64,000 bases of DNA from positions 124,001-188,000 of the forward strand of contig NW_025954991.1 in NCBI RefSeq assembly GCF_022376445.1, given 5' to 3'. The notes under the pieces were generated by a model. It saw only the letters and a program-made list of their open reading frames with translations. It had not been told where the DNA came from and ran no database searches. Made by a program: the position numbers and the translations under genes. Position 1 is the first letter of the stretch; each line of letters starts with the position of its first letter. The stretch comes from Fomitopsis serialis. Taxonomy: Eukaryota > Basidiomycota > Agaricomycetes > Polyporales > Fomitopsidaceae. This document shows, one piece after another, positions 35,343-47,084 of this stretch.

Positions 35343-37638
35343 ATGGCACCCTCTAAAAAGGCACCTGCATCCTCCAAGGCGCGGTCATCCTCCTCGGCCG
35401 AGCCCCACCTCAAGAAAGTCAAGGGCGAGAACTTCTACCGCAATGCGAAGGCGTCTCGCGCTCAAGATGCTCAACGGCGGCAAGGCCGTGCGCGACAAGG
35501 ACGGCAAGATCATCCAGGCCGCGGCCTTCCAGAAGGGGAGGACGAGACGTTGCCGGGCAGGGTGCAGCCTGACAGACGGTGGTTCGGTGCGTGGTCTTCA
35601 TTTGTGCGGGTGGATAGACGAGGCTGAGGGACAGTGGGATGTAGGCAACACGAGGGTCATCTCGCAGACCGCGCTGGACCACTTCAGGACGAGTTTGTCG
35701 GGGAGGCAGAGTGACCCGTACTCGGTCCTTCTGCGAAGGAACAAGCTGCCTATGGCACTCCTAGACGACGCGCAAAATCGAATGTCCGCAAGGTATGTCA
35801 TTTTGAGGAATTGTACCGTGTCTCTTACTGAGCAACATATTCATTGCTTAACAGCGATCACACATCGTGGAGACCGAGCCCTTCAAAGAGACGTTCGGAC
35901 CGAAGGCTCAGCGCAAAAAGCCAAGACTCGATGTCGGCACGTTCGAAGAGCTCGTTAAGCAGGGCGACGTGGCGGCTAACGAGGCTGAGGCTGCAAAAAG
36001 CGAAGGTCAAGAGGGAGGTTCAGGTTGGTCGTTTGGTTTCTCAATCGATTGTTTGCTGAGCCCTTCATACAGAGCCCGTTGCATCGACTTCCTCGGACTT
36101 CCACACACATGCAGATATCATTGAGCCCATTTACGCCAAGGGCACCTCTCGCCGGATATACGGCGAGCTTTACAAAGTCATCGACTCCTCCGACGTCATC
36201 CTCCACATCCTCGACGCCCGCGACCCTATGGGCACCCTCTGCGAGTCCGTGCTCGAGTTCATCCGCAAGGAGAAGGCACACAAGCAGGTCGTGCTCATCA
36301 TCAACAAATGTGACCTCGTGCCCAACTGGGTGACCGCGCGGTACATCCAGCACCTCACCCCGCGCTACCCCACGCTCGCCTTCCACGCGTCGCCGAACCA
36401 CTCCTTCGGGAAGGGCTCGCTGATCCAGCTCCTCCGCCAGTTCTCGCAGCTCCACTCCGACAAGAAGCAGATCTCCGTCGGCTTCGTCGGCTATCCGAAC
36501 GTCGGCAAGAGCAGCGTCATCAACACGCTCAAGAGCGGCAAGGTCTGCACCGTCGCGCCCGTCCCCGGCGAGACGAAGGTGTGGCAGTACATCACGCTCA
36601 CCAAGCGCATCTACCTCATCGACTGCCCCGGCATCGTTCCCACGTCCGCAAGGACTCGCAGACGTCCACCGTCCTCAAGGGCGTCGTCCGCGTCGAGGCA
36701 CTCGCCACGCCCTCGGAGCACATCCCCGCGCTCATGGCGCGCGTCAAGCCCGTGTACCTGTCGCGCACGTACAATGTGCCCCTCCCGGACCCTGACGATC
36801 CGTCGAAAGGGTGGGAGCCGGAGGCGCTCCTTGACAAGCTCGGGCGGATGAAGGGGCGCCTGCTGAAGGGCGGCGAACCCGATCACGAGGCGGTCGCGAA
36901 GATCCTGCTGAGCGACTGGGTCCGCGGCCGGATACCGTTCTTTGTGTCCCCGCCGGAAGGCCGGACAGCTTGAACGAGGCGGAGGCGAAGAAGGCGAAGA
37001 GGATGGCCGCGGAGAGCAAGGGGAAGCAGAAGGCGGAGAGGCAGGTAGGTGTGAAGCAGAACTTGGGGAGCATCATGCAGAAGAATACATTTGTGGGAGA
37101 GGACGTGCGGCCGCTGGAGGTGGAAGATGAGGCTGGTGTGGACGGTGGTGCCGAGGATGATGAGGGAGAGGCCGAGGATGATGTGGAGGACGGAGTGGCT
37201 GGAGACGAGGATGGAAAGGAGCTCGGTTGGAATGATGTCTTCAAAGGGGACTCGACGGCGAGCATAGAAGAAACGGCGACACCCTCTTCAGAGGTAGAGG
37301 ACGAGGAAGAGGAATGGGGTCAGTGTCCCTCACCCCCGCTTCTTTCCTCGTACGTTCTGACGCCCTCCCCCCATCTAGGTGGTATACAAGATGGAGACGA
37401 GGACGAGGAGAGGGAGAGGGAGAAGAGAAGCCAAAGAAGGATGGTCGTATGACGACGAACAAGGTATGTGATCCTCCCGTGTTGCAAGAGGCTACTTGCT
37501 TACGTTCGCAAACAGCGCAAAGCAACGAACTTCTACTCGTCCTCCAATGTCAAGAATAAGAACAGACACAAGGCCGCGCTCATGAAGTCGCTGCCGACTG
37601 GCAAGCGTGCCGGTGGGACTCGCGGCCGTAGATCATGA
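35343..37638 (+). CDS. NOG2: nucleolar GTP-binding protein 2 (NOG2/GNL2), circularly permuted GTPase, several frame breaks
   Basis: Begins [20 protein letters not shown] and enters the conserved [13 protein letters not shown]. Then come [86 protein letters not shown] and [20 protein letters not shown]. The GTPase motifs are in permuted order: G4 [11 protein letters not shown]5 [13 protein letters not shown]1 [15 protein letters not shown]3 DCPGIVP. The tail has the signature DGRMTTNK then [20 protein letters not shown]. One-base frame breaks are evident near 35457-35461, 35534-35538, 35779, 36650, 36954-36961 and in the acidic tail around 37400-37430. NOG2 acts in late nucleolar 60S maturation and is essential in yeast, so six breaks in one copy point to sequencing error or to a second intact copy. 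Confidence 0.88.
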
Positions 37639-38135
37639 TATGTTGGTAAACTGTCAGTCTCTTGGAATGGCACTGCATGCTATGGCCGTCTCAGTCGCGG
37701 CTACTCATTACCTGAACCAGTCAAAACTAGCAAGATCTCCGTGACCTGTTCATCTAAAGACATCCTACTTCTCTCGCAGCGTTCCGTCCGAATACTTCGA
37801 TCACCATGTTCCTGATCCTACGCTCAGGGTCATGGCATTGCTCTAGTCATCATCGACGCTATCGACACGATGACCAGTACATACTGCTCGGCCGCGCAAT
37901 GCAGGCGCGTACATAGATGTGATATGCACGTCTCACATGCACATCTCACATGCCCTGTCTTGACTCTTCTGGCAGCCCACGTTTTCGAGTATAACCAGAG
38001 ATACGATGGCATGGCTGTCAAGAAGCATCAGACATGGTCCGAGATAAGTGACGCTTGCTGGACGGTGCAGAGATACATAAAGTACCGGGTTCCACCTGGT
38101 AGTGCCTCATCACTTCTCACAAACCACTATCCGAT
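37639..38135. other. intergenic
   Basis: About 500 bp between NOG2 and the second dioxygenase-like gene, both plus strand. No gene recognised; it should hold the latter's promoter. Confidence 0.4.
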
Positions 38136-39647
38136 ATGTCCGTCGAGACTGTTCCTCTGCCTCTACCGCCCACACTTGATGCGTCGAGTTTGAGTGGTTC
38201 GGGAGAGAAGTCAAGGGTGTAGATCCGAGTAGTATTGACCCCAACTCGGAGCAGTTCAAGGAGATTGAGCAGCTGCTGTACAAGGTGTCCAGACTGAGTG
38301 CTCATGCACACTGCGTGGTGGCTTCACTCTAACATACCGTATCTAGCACAGCATCCTTGTGTTCAGGAATGCAATCATCAGTCCAGAAAGACAATTTGCC
38401 TTAGCGAAGGTGAGCACGCATCAATCTCTGCTCGGCATGCGGGCCAACATGAACTTGATCGCACGCACCATGACAATGTCAGGCATTTGACCCGACGGCC
38501 GAGAACTTCGGACACGGCAACAACAAGATCGAGAAAGACAAACAGAACATCCTCAACCGCACGCTTCGAGGCATCCCCCGCGTTCCGCAGGTGCAGCTCA
38601 TCGGTAACGGGATCGTCCACGACTATGAGGGCTTCCCCGGAGAAATGCGCCTCGAGCACCCCTCTCATCACACATGGCACAAGACGCACCTTTCCCCTGA
38701 AGATGAAGCCGCGGGCTACACGCGCTTCGTGCGATGGCATATGGATGCTGCGTTGTATGACCTCCAACCGCCGAGGGTGACCACCCTCTATGGACGCGTC
38801 GTTCCGAAGGGACCGAAGCAGATCGTGCGGTATGACGATGGGACGGGCGACGAGCTGGAGGTGCCGCTCGCTGCGACTGCATATGCGAGTGGCAAGATTA
38901 TGTTTGAGCTGCTGCCGAGGGAGCTGAAGAGCGTCGCTGTGAGGGGGAGAGTCCAGTACGCGCCGCATCCGTATGTCTGGGTGTCCACTGCGAAGGCGAG
39001 GTCAACGGCGTTGGCGATGGAGGCGGAGGGAAAGGAGGTGCCGCTTGACAACTTGCCGCCTTGGGAAGAGTCGAAAATACAGATAACGCCTATGGTGCGT
39101 GATGTTTGGGAGATGCTGGGTGGCAGTCGCCAACTTCATATTGGATTCGCAGCTGTGGAAGAACCCGGTGACCGGCGATCTGCATTTCCAAGTGCACCCG
39201 TATTGCGTGGCGGAAGTCTTCATAGATGCACTACCGGAAGGCACCAGTAGAGATGACGCTCTGTACCCAGACGGGGCGCACCTCACTGACTTGCAGGAAG
39301 TACGAGACTTGCTGTACAAGATGCAAAGGCCAGCCATCTCGCCGCAGGTGCGCGTCATGTCATGACATCGCAGTATTCTGGACGTGGCTGATGATCTTGT
39401 TTGCAGTTTGTGTACCCACATGACTGGTGAGTTGCTATAGTAGAAATCACGGCTTCCTGTGACATCCAACTCACCTTGACCCAGGCATGAGAACGACTTG
39501 ATTGTCTTCCACAACCGCGGGGTTATGCACTCAGTGACCGGGACACTGCAGCCTGATCAAGTGCGCGCATACCACCAATGTAATCTTGCCGCGTCGGACA
39601 GTCCTGTTGGCCCAGATGAAGAAGACATGCAAAAGTGGGTGTAGGTG
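38136..39647 (+). CDS. Fe(II)/2-oxoglutarate dioxygenase, XanA-like, copy 2 (one frame break)
   Basis: Starts MSVETVPLPLPPTLDASS. One base is missing in the short T run at 38188-38191, after which the next frame reads FEWFGREVKGVDPSSIDPNS and EQFKEIEQLLYK. Later exons are intact: HSILVFRNAIISPERQFALAK, AFDPTAENFGHGNNK, RGIPRVPQVQLIGNGIVHDY, RFVRWHMDAALYDLQPPRVT (HMD iron ligands), VWVSTAKARSTALAMEAEGK, LWKNPVTGDLHFQVHPYCVA, FVYPHDW, and ENDLIVFHNRGVMHSVTGTL (distal iron His). It ends DEEDMQKWV at about 39644. Intron positions match copy 1 at 10.9-12.7 kb, confirming common descent. Substrate is inferred from XanA-like family resemblance; two diverged copies may have different substrates. Confidence 0.8.
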
Positions 39648-40200
39648 TTTGCGTTGAGGTCACTTAAACAAAAAGCGCTGCAATGTATAATGAGAGTGGT
39701 ATTTACTCAGAAGCACAGAGAGTGCATGGCCTGTTCAGCAGTGATCACCTCGGTAACAGGGTTCAACGTTCAACGGGCAGCTGGCACCAGGCGCTCAATT
39801 CGGGAGGCTGGTAGCACGTGTTGTGCCCCCCTGCCAAAACGGGAAAGCCGACAGGTCGAATTTGAACAGCCATGCCTCGCGAGTCGCAAACACAGCTTCA
39901 ACTCGCCCAACGTCTGAGCCGTCTCTTAGCTTGTCCTCGCATTGCAGTTTGCCGACCACGACCTCTGACGCACGGCAAAGATTTGTGCCCGCGACGGCGC
40001 ACCTGCTCATCGATGAACGCGTCTAGCAGTACCGTGTCGTTTCCACTAGCAGGGTGGCCACTCAATGTTGCGACGCCCAGAGCTGGCGCGACTGCAATTA
40101 GTGATACCGTTGGGATTCCTGCTAAGAAAAGAGGAAGCCCAGGCCTGTTGTGACGGGGATGACTGAGGGTACTTCGTGGCCGTGGACCGCGTCGCTCGGG
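39648..40200. other. intergenic or 5' end of the next gene
   Basis: About 550 bp. Frames such as 39872-40153 could be an N-terminal extension of the TRF4-like gene, but I cannot link them by splice signals with confidence. Confidence 0.35.
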
Positions 40201-41853
40201 ATGACGGAGTACGAGAGCAAGGAGCAGAGGCACGTCGGTTCTCTTCTATTGCAGCCGTGTTCGGGAATAACCCCGCCTAGACTGCACGACGAGATTGTAG
40301 CGTACGCCGCGTACATCAGTTCTACGGTGCAAGAATCTATGCGCGCTCGCAGTCGCGCACGCATTGGGGATGTGTCAGGGACGTTCCCGTTGCACACTCG
40401 AGACCTTCGGGAGTACAGCGCACAACCTCTACTTCCCGACGGGTACGCCTGTCTCACGTCCGCACTACACACGAAACTAACACGCATGCATAGCGACATT
40501 GATATGGTCATGACCTGCCTTATAAAACGGACCGTGACGCCCGGATCCGAATGCTCTCGCGCTTTCTGGGGCGTTGAAGGACTCACAATAACCCAACGCA
40601 CGGTCGCACGCAAGGCACGCGTGCCCGTTGTGTCTTTCGAGACGGCACCCGAACTCGGTAAGCTACGCTGCTGCACCTGTCACCGTGCCCACGTACGAAG
40701 CTTGACGGAAAGACAGGGTCGTTCAAGTGTGACATCAACATCAGTTCCGTGAGCGGCACTAAGAGTGTTCTGTTCATCGCCGAGTACATGTCTAGCATGC
40801 CTGCGCTACGACCCATCATTTTGGTCGTCAAAGCATACCTTCACCGCATACAGCTTGGTTCGGCAGCCTTTGCGGGATTGAACAGCTATGGCGTCATACT
40901 CTTGGTGATCAGCTTCCTTCAGGTATCTTCTACGTTGAATATCTTTGTGACTCGATATCTAACTGCCATTAGCGCAACCCAAAGAACTTGCCTTCAGATG
41001 ATATCACCAAGCCTCTCGAGCGCGAATCCTTAGGACGTCTATTATTGGGCTTCCTCGAGCATTACGGCTTCGACTTCGATTACGCCGATTCCGTCGTGTC
41101 CGTAGCAAAAAGTGGCTTGGTCACAAAGGCGAGCAAAGGCTGGGTAGATGAGACCCAGCCAGCTGACCTACTCTCAATCGAAGACCCCGTGAACCCAGGT
41201 ATGTCGTAGTGCCCGTCGTGTTTGTGGCTACTGTCTAAAAGTGCCTTACTACAGATAATGATGTTGGGAGAGCGGCCTCGAGGATAGAGCAGGTCAGGAC
41301 AGCCTTCTGCGAGGCGTACAAGGAGCTTCAACTCTATCCTCTTTCTATGGTCCACACGAACGCCCTCGGAACCATTCTTGGTATGTCGCCAGAGGCAAGC
41401 ATCCGTCCCCGCACAGCCCGAACAGCCACACATACTAAGATACACGGTATTTGACAGGTCGTAGCACGTAGAGAGAAGATCCGCGAGATGGTCGACACCG
41501 GCTCTCTCAATCGTGCTTTGCAAGACGTCTGGATCCCCCCGGAGGGCTATGTCCCGCGACGGTCTCGCGATCCGACGCCGCTTAATGGCCACACACCATA
41601 TCCGCCGCCCCAGTATCAACAACGTCCGTACAGCGGTTTTGGGCATGCCACGGAGCAGTACACCACAGAGCAGTACACCACGGAGCCGTATCCTGATCCA
41701 TCCTATGGCGCACTACCCCCGCAGCAGAGCCCGTATGAATATGATGCATACGGGCACGGGTATGGTGGAGGAGGACGAGCGAGCGACGGGCACTCTGCCA
41801 GCTACGGGGCTGGACAAAGAAAGGGGCGTGCAGGGAAGAGGAGGCCTCCGTAG
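40201..41853 (+). CDS. TRF4/Cid-type non-canonical nucleotidyltransferase (poly(A) or oligo(U) polymerase-like)
   Basis: From MTEYESKEQRHVGSLLLQ the chain has PPRLHDEIVAYAAYISSTVQ. After a break or splice come TLETFGSTAHNLYFPTG and, beyond an intron, DIDMVM: the FGS...PTGDIDMV nucleotidyltransferase motif with the two metal-binding Asp residues. Then TVARKARVPVVSFETAPE, and FKCDINISSVSGTKSV with the third catalytic Asp. The central/PAP-associated domain reads MPALRPIILVVKAYLHR, GLNSYGVILLVISFLQRNPK, ESLGRLLLGFLEHYGFDFDY and PADLLSIEDPVNPDNDVGRA. A Tyr/Pro/Gly-rich tail with TEQYTTEQYTTEPY repeats ends GQRKGRAGKRRPP. Such enzymes add 3' tails to nuclear RNAs (TRAMP) or cytoplasmic RNAs. The exact nucleotide preference and the N-terminus are not settled; sequence near 40375 may hold another one-base break. 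Confidence 0.75.
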
Positions 41854-42378
41854 GTCATTGCTGCTGCTGACCAGTCTACACGTTCGTGACGGACCCTGTA
41901 CTCTAATCTGGTATCTCTCGTGCAGTATCTCTATGCTCACCTTCGGACCATGTACTGTTCGATAGGCCTTGGAATGACAGTCGACGCCCAGATGTTGTTT
42001 ATCACCAAGAGGCGTGTCTGGAGGCGGTTCGTCGGGACTTCTATCGTACCCCATTCAACCGTGACAGCGCGTTAACTTGGAGTGCAACGCTGGAGATCCC
42101 TAGCAAACTGACTTCGCTCTCATGTGTATGTGAGCCGCAACTTTAATACGGCTGAAGTGTTCTGAGGCATGAAGGGCACCGGTGTGTGGTTCTGGCCAGC
42201 ATGCTTCGACCACATACATCGCCCCAGCGTCGTGCAAGGATCTTCTCCCTGCAAACCTTAACCCACACACAGCTTATGTTCCCACGCATCTGGGTATGGG
42301 CGCCTGCTCGCGTCCATTCCTTCGAGTATTTGGACCTCGTCCCGAACATCTTGCTCTGCCCCTTCGTGCTGCCTCCTC
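41854..42378. other. intergenic
   Basis: About 525 bp between two plus-strand genes. No gene recognised; probable promoter of the TPR-like gene. Confidence 0.4.
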
Positions 42379-45046
42379 ATGCCTGCCTCAACCACAATCC
42401 CCGACGACCAGCCCCCCAAGCCGGAGTCCCCACCACCAATGGACACTCCCCCGACGCCCGTCTCCAACTCCTCGGGCTCCATTAGCCCCGAGCCCGCTCT
42501 GGATGACCCTGGCTCACAGCAGCAGAAGAAGAAGAAAAAGAAGAAGAGCAAGAAGCCGAAGACGAAGGAGACAGATACTGCTCCCACCGCTAACGCAACA
42601 GCGAAAGCCAGAGCAGCGGACGAGGAGCGTCCGCCCGTGCTCTGCATCAGCAGGAACAAGCATTGGCGTTATATCAGTTCATACCACGTCCGTGTTCACT
42701 CCATGTTCATCGTATTCGCGACCACCTCACATCGTGCATTGTTCTCAGGGACCGTGGCTGCAATTACCACTCGAGCTACTCGAGTCTCTACTCGTGCTCA
42801 ACCTCGACCCAGCCACTCTATCAGCAGCGGAGAATCGCCTGCCGCCCCTCCCTCGCCCACGTCCCTCTTCCCCAACCCCCGGCCGCGCGATCGCGGCTTC
42901 GCCAGCCTGGGCGACCACTCGCCCCCCGACTCCCCGCAGAGCACCTTCGCGTCTCTGCCCCCGCCCCCGCCCTTCCCCCCGCCCAAGCCAGGCAAGGCCA
43001 CTCCGCCGCCTATCGACCCGGGTGTCTTCCGCTCCGTGGCGAACATACGTCGCCTCATCGACGAGGCGTCCGAACTATCCGTGCGCGCGAGCTCCGGGCT
43101 GTCTGCCGCCGCGCTCGGCTCGCTCAGGGGCGGCGCGAACAACAGCCCGTGGGCGAGCGCGCACGGACTCGGGATCAATCCCCTCGGCGATAGCGGGGGC
43201 GGGCGCAATGTCGCCATGTCGGCTATGCGCATCCACAGATTGAGGGCGCTCGCCGTGCAGAAGCTCGCAGCGGCGTACAGGACTGATGAGATAGCCTCCA
43301 GCGTGATGGTCATGCAGGGCGGCAGCGTATTTGACGACATCGCAGAGCGCGTTCTCAGAGTCGGTGCGTAATCGAACGCCTGAGTTGCGGAGCGGTTTAT
43401 CGAACGGCGCGTACAGATCCCTACGATGTTGATGCGCGATACGTGCACTTTTTCACGAAAAGATACCCTCCGGTCAGTGGCATACCACCGATCAATTGGA
43501 GCACTCCCTGACGTCTCTGAAGGCAACTAGCCGAGTCAACGACAACACACTTGTTGGATGACCTATAGCTGCCCACCCACAGCGTTTAGATTCTTCAGGA
43601 CGCGCGGCATCGTACACTGTTTCCGGACGAGTATCTCTCGCCGTCAAGGACTTCACTCATGTCATCAAGGAAGCGCGCGCCAGTCGCAAGGCGAAGATGG
43701 CACATCGCAACAACCTGCCGAGCGAGAAGCTGCGCGGTAAGGGGCACAAGAAGAAAGGCAAAGCGGCGGGACGAAGACAACGGACAAGCCCACCCAATGG
43801 ACGAGTGCCAGCGCAGGGTTTGGGGATCTCCACTATCGAGGGCCCGACGGGAGCCACTGCTCCTGCACCCGTCTGTTCTGCCGGACGCGCCTGAGCCATT
43901 GAACCCCAATGTCTGTTCCTACGAGCTTCAGCCTATCTCCAACATGCAGTTTTCCTCATCGAAGAGGCGATTCTCAAACTCGAGAATATACGCAAGGCAC
44001 CCACCGTCGACGGCGCGGAGCTGCGCCTGTGCTACGTAGAGAATGGGCGTTACGGCGGGGTCGAGATCGGGCACCCCGACGGGCCGCTCGGCAAGCGGGA
44101 TGGTGCGAAGGCGGCCGCGTACAGGGCGGTGCTCGCGGAGGAGTGCTTTCGCGAGCAGATCACGACGCTCGTCCGGAAGAGCATGCGCGACCACGAGAAG
44201 TTTCTCTCGCACTTCGACTCGCTCGAGGGCGTGCCGGGCCACGCGATGGGCGGCGACCTCGCCGCGCGCATCGAGTACGCGTTCCGCATCACCGAGTCGC
44301 TCCGCCCCGGCAACCACGCACCCCCGCCGCCCGTGTCCGAGGCACCCTCGACGTTCACGACGTACCACCCGCTCCTCGTCGAGTCCCACTTCAGCATCCT
44401 CATCGGCTATCTGTTCCTCGGCGACTTCCCTGCGCTCCTCCCCGCGTTCACGCGCACCGCCGCGGTCGTCGACGGGCTCGAGGGCTACCCCGTCTTCCTC
44501 CCGCCGCGCTCCATGGCACAGGCAGAATACGTCGAGGTGCTCGAGCGCCTCGGGGGCGGCTGGCGGAACGGCGTCCAGTCGCACTCGCTCAGCCGCGCGA
44601 ACCAGAAGCAGCTCGCGATCGAGTGCGCGCCGTCCGCGAAGGCGAAGACGGTCGAGCGCGTGCCGACGCCGCCCTCGCCCGATGCCTCCTCGTCTGAGCG
44701 GCTCGCGTCGTCGACGTCGACGCTCGCGCTCGGCGTGAACGGATCGAGCTCGAGCTCGGCGGTGCACATGCCGCCGTCGCCGTCGCCCTCGGGCAGGAAC
44801 ACGCCGTCGGGCGGCGCGGAGCGGGTGGATCTGCTCGAGGTGCTGGACGCAGCGAGGATCCTGCTCTCGCCGGTGGTGAAGCGCCAGCGGGAGAGGGCGG
44901 AGAAGGCTGCTGCAGACAAGGCGGCGGGTGGGAAGGGCAAGAATAAACCGCTGAATATCAACATCCCGTTGCATGGGCCGAGAGTGGAGATCGTGCTTGC
45001 GTGGCTAGGAGCTGTGCATCTGCCTGAATTGGATGCAGTTGCTTGA
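42379..45046 (+). CDS. Agaricomycete TPR-like protein of unknown function (many frame breaks)
   Basis: MPASTTIPDDQPPKPESP and a poly-Lys patch (QQQKKKKKKKSKKPKTK) lead to ISRNKHWRYISSYH. A GTCCGT-donor intron joins to GPWLQLPLELLESLLVLNLD. The chain continues in shifting frames: IDPGVFRSVANIRRLIDEAS, RNVAMSAMRIHRLRALAVQK, MVMQGGSVFDDIAERVLRV, DARYVHFF, FRFFRTRGIVHCFRT (TPR-like helix A), SLAVKDFTHVIKEARASRKA (helix B), EPLLLHPSVLPDAPEPLNP, QCLFLRASAYLQHAVFLIEE, ELRLCYVENGRYGGVEIGHP, FTTYHPLLVESHFSILIGYL, VFLPPRSMAQAEYVEVLERL, and the end INIPLHGPRVEIVLAWLGAV. From memory this order is one protein in other mushrooms, so I merge what look like separate genes. Breaks occur near 42840, 43440-43500, 43600-43660, 43750-43800 and at the C run 43902-43906. 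Confidence 0.65.
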
Positions 45047-45269
45047 GGTCCGTTACTTGAGGGCCCGATGCTTGCTGACTATGATATATGAACAGTGGTA
45101 CGGGCCGCCATTGGTGTCAGATATGACGTGACTACAATAATGTTGCGTGCATGTGTGCGTGCGCTATGTGAAGTGTGTGTTACAACGGACGTGCTCTGTG
45201 ATCGTGTAGCATACAGCTGGTCTACTGAATTCTTTGCGGTAATGAGACAGACAGCGGACTCACCCCGCT

Positions 45270-46100
45270 TCAGTCTGACTTGGATCGGGTAGATGTGGTC
45301 TCTTCTCTGGCCTCGTCTGCTACTGCGCACAGGTAGCGTTGTACCGGCGGGACGATGCCTAATGCAGCGACGATGATGACGAGGATGAGAAATGCAACGG
45401 TTGGCACCACCGAAGCGGGGAGCACGCCGAAATAGAGTGGTTCCAGCAACACCATGAGTGTAATGGGATCTGGCGGGACGCGTTCGTGGGACCCGTCAGC
45501 AGTGGGGGTACGGACGCCTGTGTCCACGACGCGGATGCGCGCATACATCCGCCGGCCTGTGGGAAGGGAGTGGACGTCACGCCCGGGCACGCTCGTCCGG
45601 AGTTCGCTGAATAGCGCTGCGGCAGACTTCACCTGAACATCGAAGTCGGCCGGAGACTTGGCTGGCGGTGAGGTAGTGGCGCTTCTGAGAAGTCATCGAC
45701 GTACCGACGCGGACCAGGATATGCGGAGCGTGAACCGAGAGTATGCAGACCAGGCGGGATCGTCGAGGCGCAGAGTGAGCCCGAGCTCGTGTGCACAGGA
45801 TGCCCCGGGCGAATCCTGACAGACGTCTGCGAGCGGGGTCCCAAGCAGTGCTGGCGGGACACGGAGGAGCTTCTCTGGAGCTTTCGCAGAGAGTTCGGTC
45901 CTGCGCGAAGCGATGACTGCATTAGCTTGCCTTGCCGAGTGCACAGCTGACCTCGCGCACCAGTTCGCCGTGAGCACCGAAGGCGCGAGCGTGCCCTCCA
46001 CGGCCGCGAAGTTCACAATCTCGGTGTTCGCGTGTACACGGGGGAGGTAGAAGAGCGTGGAGAGGACCAGGAGGGTGCATCTCGCTGCGAAGAACGGCAT
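45270..46100 (-). CDS. predicted ER single-pass membrane protein, fungal conserved, function unknown
   Basis: Exons 46100-45705 and 45656-45270 (AAG acceptor) give 260 residues. The N-terminus MPFFAARCTLLVLSTLFYLP ending HANTEI is a signal peptide. The lumenal part has IVNFAAVEGTLAPSVLTANW, ELGLTLRLDDPAWSAYSRF and TLRISWSASSPADFDVQV, which look like beta-sandwich strands, and RRMYARIRVVDTGVRTP. Near the C-terminus, LLEPLYFGVLPASVVPTVAF runs into LILVIIVAALGIVPPVQRYL, one transmembrane helix, with a short cytoplasmic tail ending EETTSTRSKSD. The ATG at 46100 is chosen because it gives the signal peptide. The topology suggests a type I ER protein; a PIG-X/Pbn1-like role is possible from layout alone but not shown. 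Confidence 0.65.
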
Positions 46101-46267
46101 TGCGGGCACACGCGCATGGACGTCAGACGGTCAGAGGCAGGCATCGGGCGCCTACGCGTCGGTGGCTCATACAATGCACTTATAAGGCAAGTCTAGAGTT
46201 GCAGAACTCGATTGCGCCCAGCGGGAGCTAGGCGGCAGGGTCAGACGACCCCAAGGTTCGCCACTGC

Positions 46268-46273
46268 ATATAT
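46268..46273 (+). promoter_or_regulatory. TATA box of the 46.3-kb small gene
   Basis: TATATA about 62 bp upstream of the ATG at 46335, a normal distance for a fungal core promoter. Assignment is by position. Confidence 0.5.
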
Positions 46274-46334
46274 ACCCCTGTAGCTCTACGTATATCGCCT
46301 CAATCCTCTCTTACAACACTCATCTGAAACCACC

Positions 46335-46826
46335 ATGGCTACTGCAGTACTCCCCCAGCATCCTCCGGCAAGTGAGTCTGCCCCCCTTTATGCTGCCGGA
46401 TGGTGCACTCACTTGCCATGACGTCGTGCAGTGAAGGTCGGAGGACGACGACTCTCGATCAGCTCACGACCCAGGCCACACCTCACTGCGTGAGTAGGCT
46501 GTAGCATGTCAAGACACACCCTGACATCTACTCTCAGCGAGGGCAAGCTGCCCAGCCCAAGCGGCGAAGAGCCCGCCGACTACCCGCGGCCCGCCGCACC
46601 AGGCGAAGAGGCACCCCACGACCACGACGGCCACGACGAGGTGCCCAAGAAAGAGAAGAAGCGCGGCAGCGGCGGCGACGAGCACGAGCGGCGGCTCCAG
46701 GAGAGCCTCTCCAGGAAGGCCGAGCAGAACAGGCCGCGGAGGGACCTCCACGGCGCGAGGAACCTCAACGCCGTCGGCGGCGGTGGCAGGATTGCCCAGC
46801 CGATAGGACGGCAGATGTCCTTGTGA
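46335..46826 (+). CDS. small disordered basic protein, Agaricomycete-type
   Basis: Three exons: MATAVLPQHPPA (46335 to about 46371), MKVGGRRLSISSRPRPHLTA, and EGKLPSPSGEEPADYPRPAA to GGGRIAQPIGRQMSL at 46824-46826. Both introns have GTGAGT donors and CAG acceptors and join in frame. The product is about 125 residues, with no hydrophobic segment and strong Pro/Lys/Glu/His bias (HDHDGHDEVPKKEKKRG), so it is intrinsically disordered. I recall short mushroom proteins with the MKVGGRRLSIS start and RIAQPxGR end; no function is known to me. Confidence 0.65.
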
Positions 46827-47084
46827 TCTTCTGTCACCTGGGACACTGTGGTGTATGAATAGCAAGGTTGGGCAGCAGTCGGAACTCCTGTATCATAGTA
46901 GCATCGCATCGTCATAACAGCAGCAATTGTATCAATCCTCGCTTGATGTCTTCGCCGCAGTGCGATGGGTGATCTCGGTGTGCGTAGCGTGGTCGCATGG
47001 ATTGCATGGTACATACACATGGCTTGCAGTATGCGGTAATCGAAAGCGAAAGTAGAGGAGAAAGCATGACAGCCCGGCACACGC

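Noticed and set aside
42182..43243. 353-codon plus-strand open frame
   Set aside because: Only its short GPWLQLPLELLESLLVLN stretch is real coding sequence; the rest is translation of GC-rich DNA in the wrong frame of the TPR-like gene.
43928..44974. 348-codon minus-strand open frame
   Set aside because: Antisense shadow of the GC3-rich 3' exon of the TPR-like gene; Arg/Leu-rich with no motif.
43909..45046. Separate gene starting at ATG 43909
   Set aside because: The bases around this ATG encode a conserved stretch in another frame that continues from upstream, and a new gene would start only 15 bp after the preceding stop.
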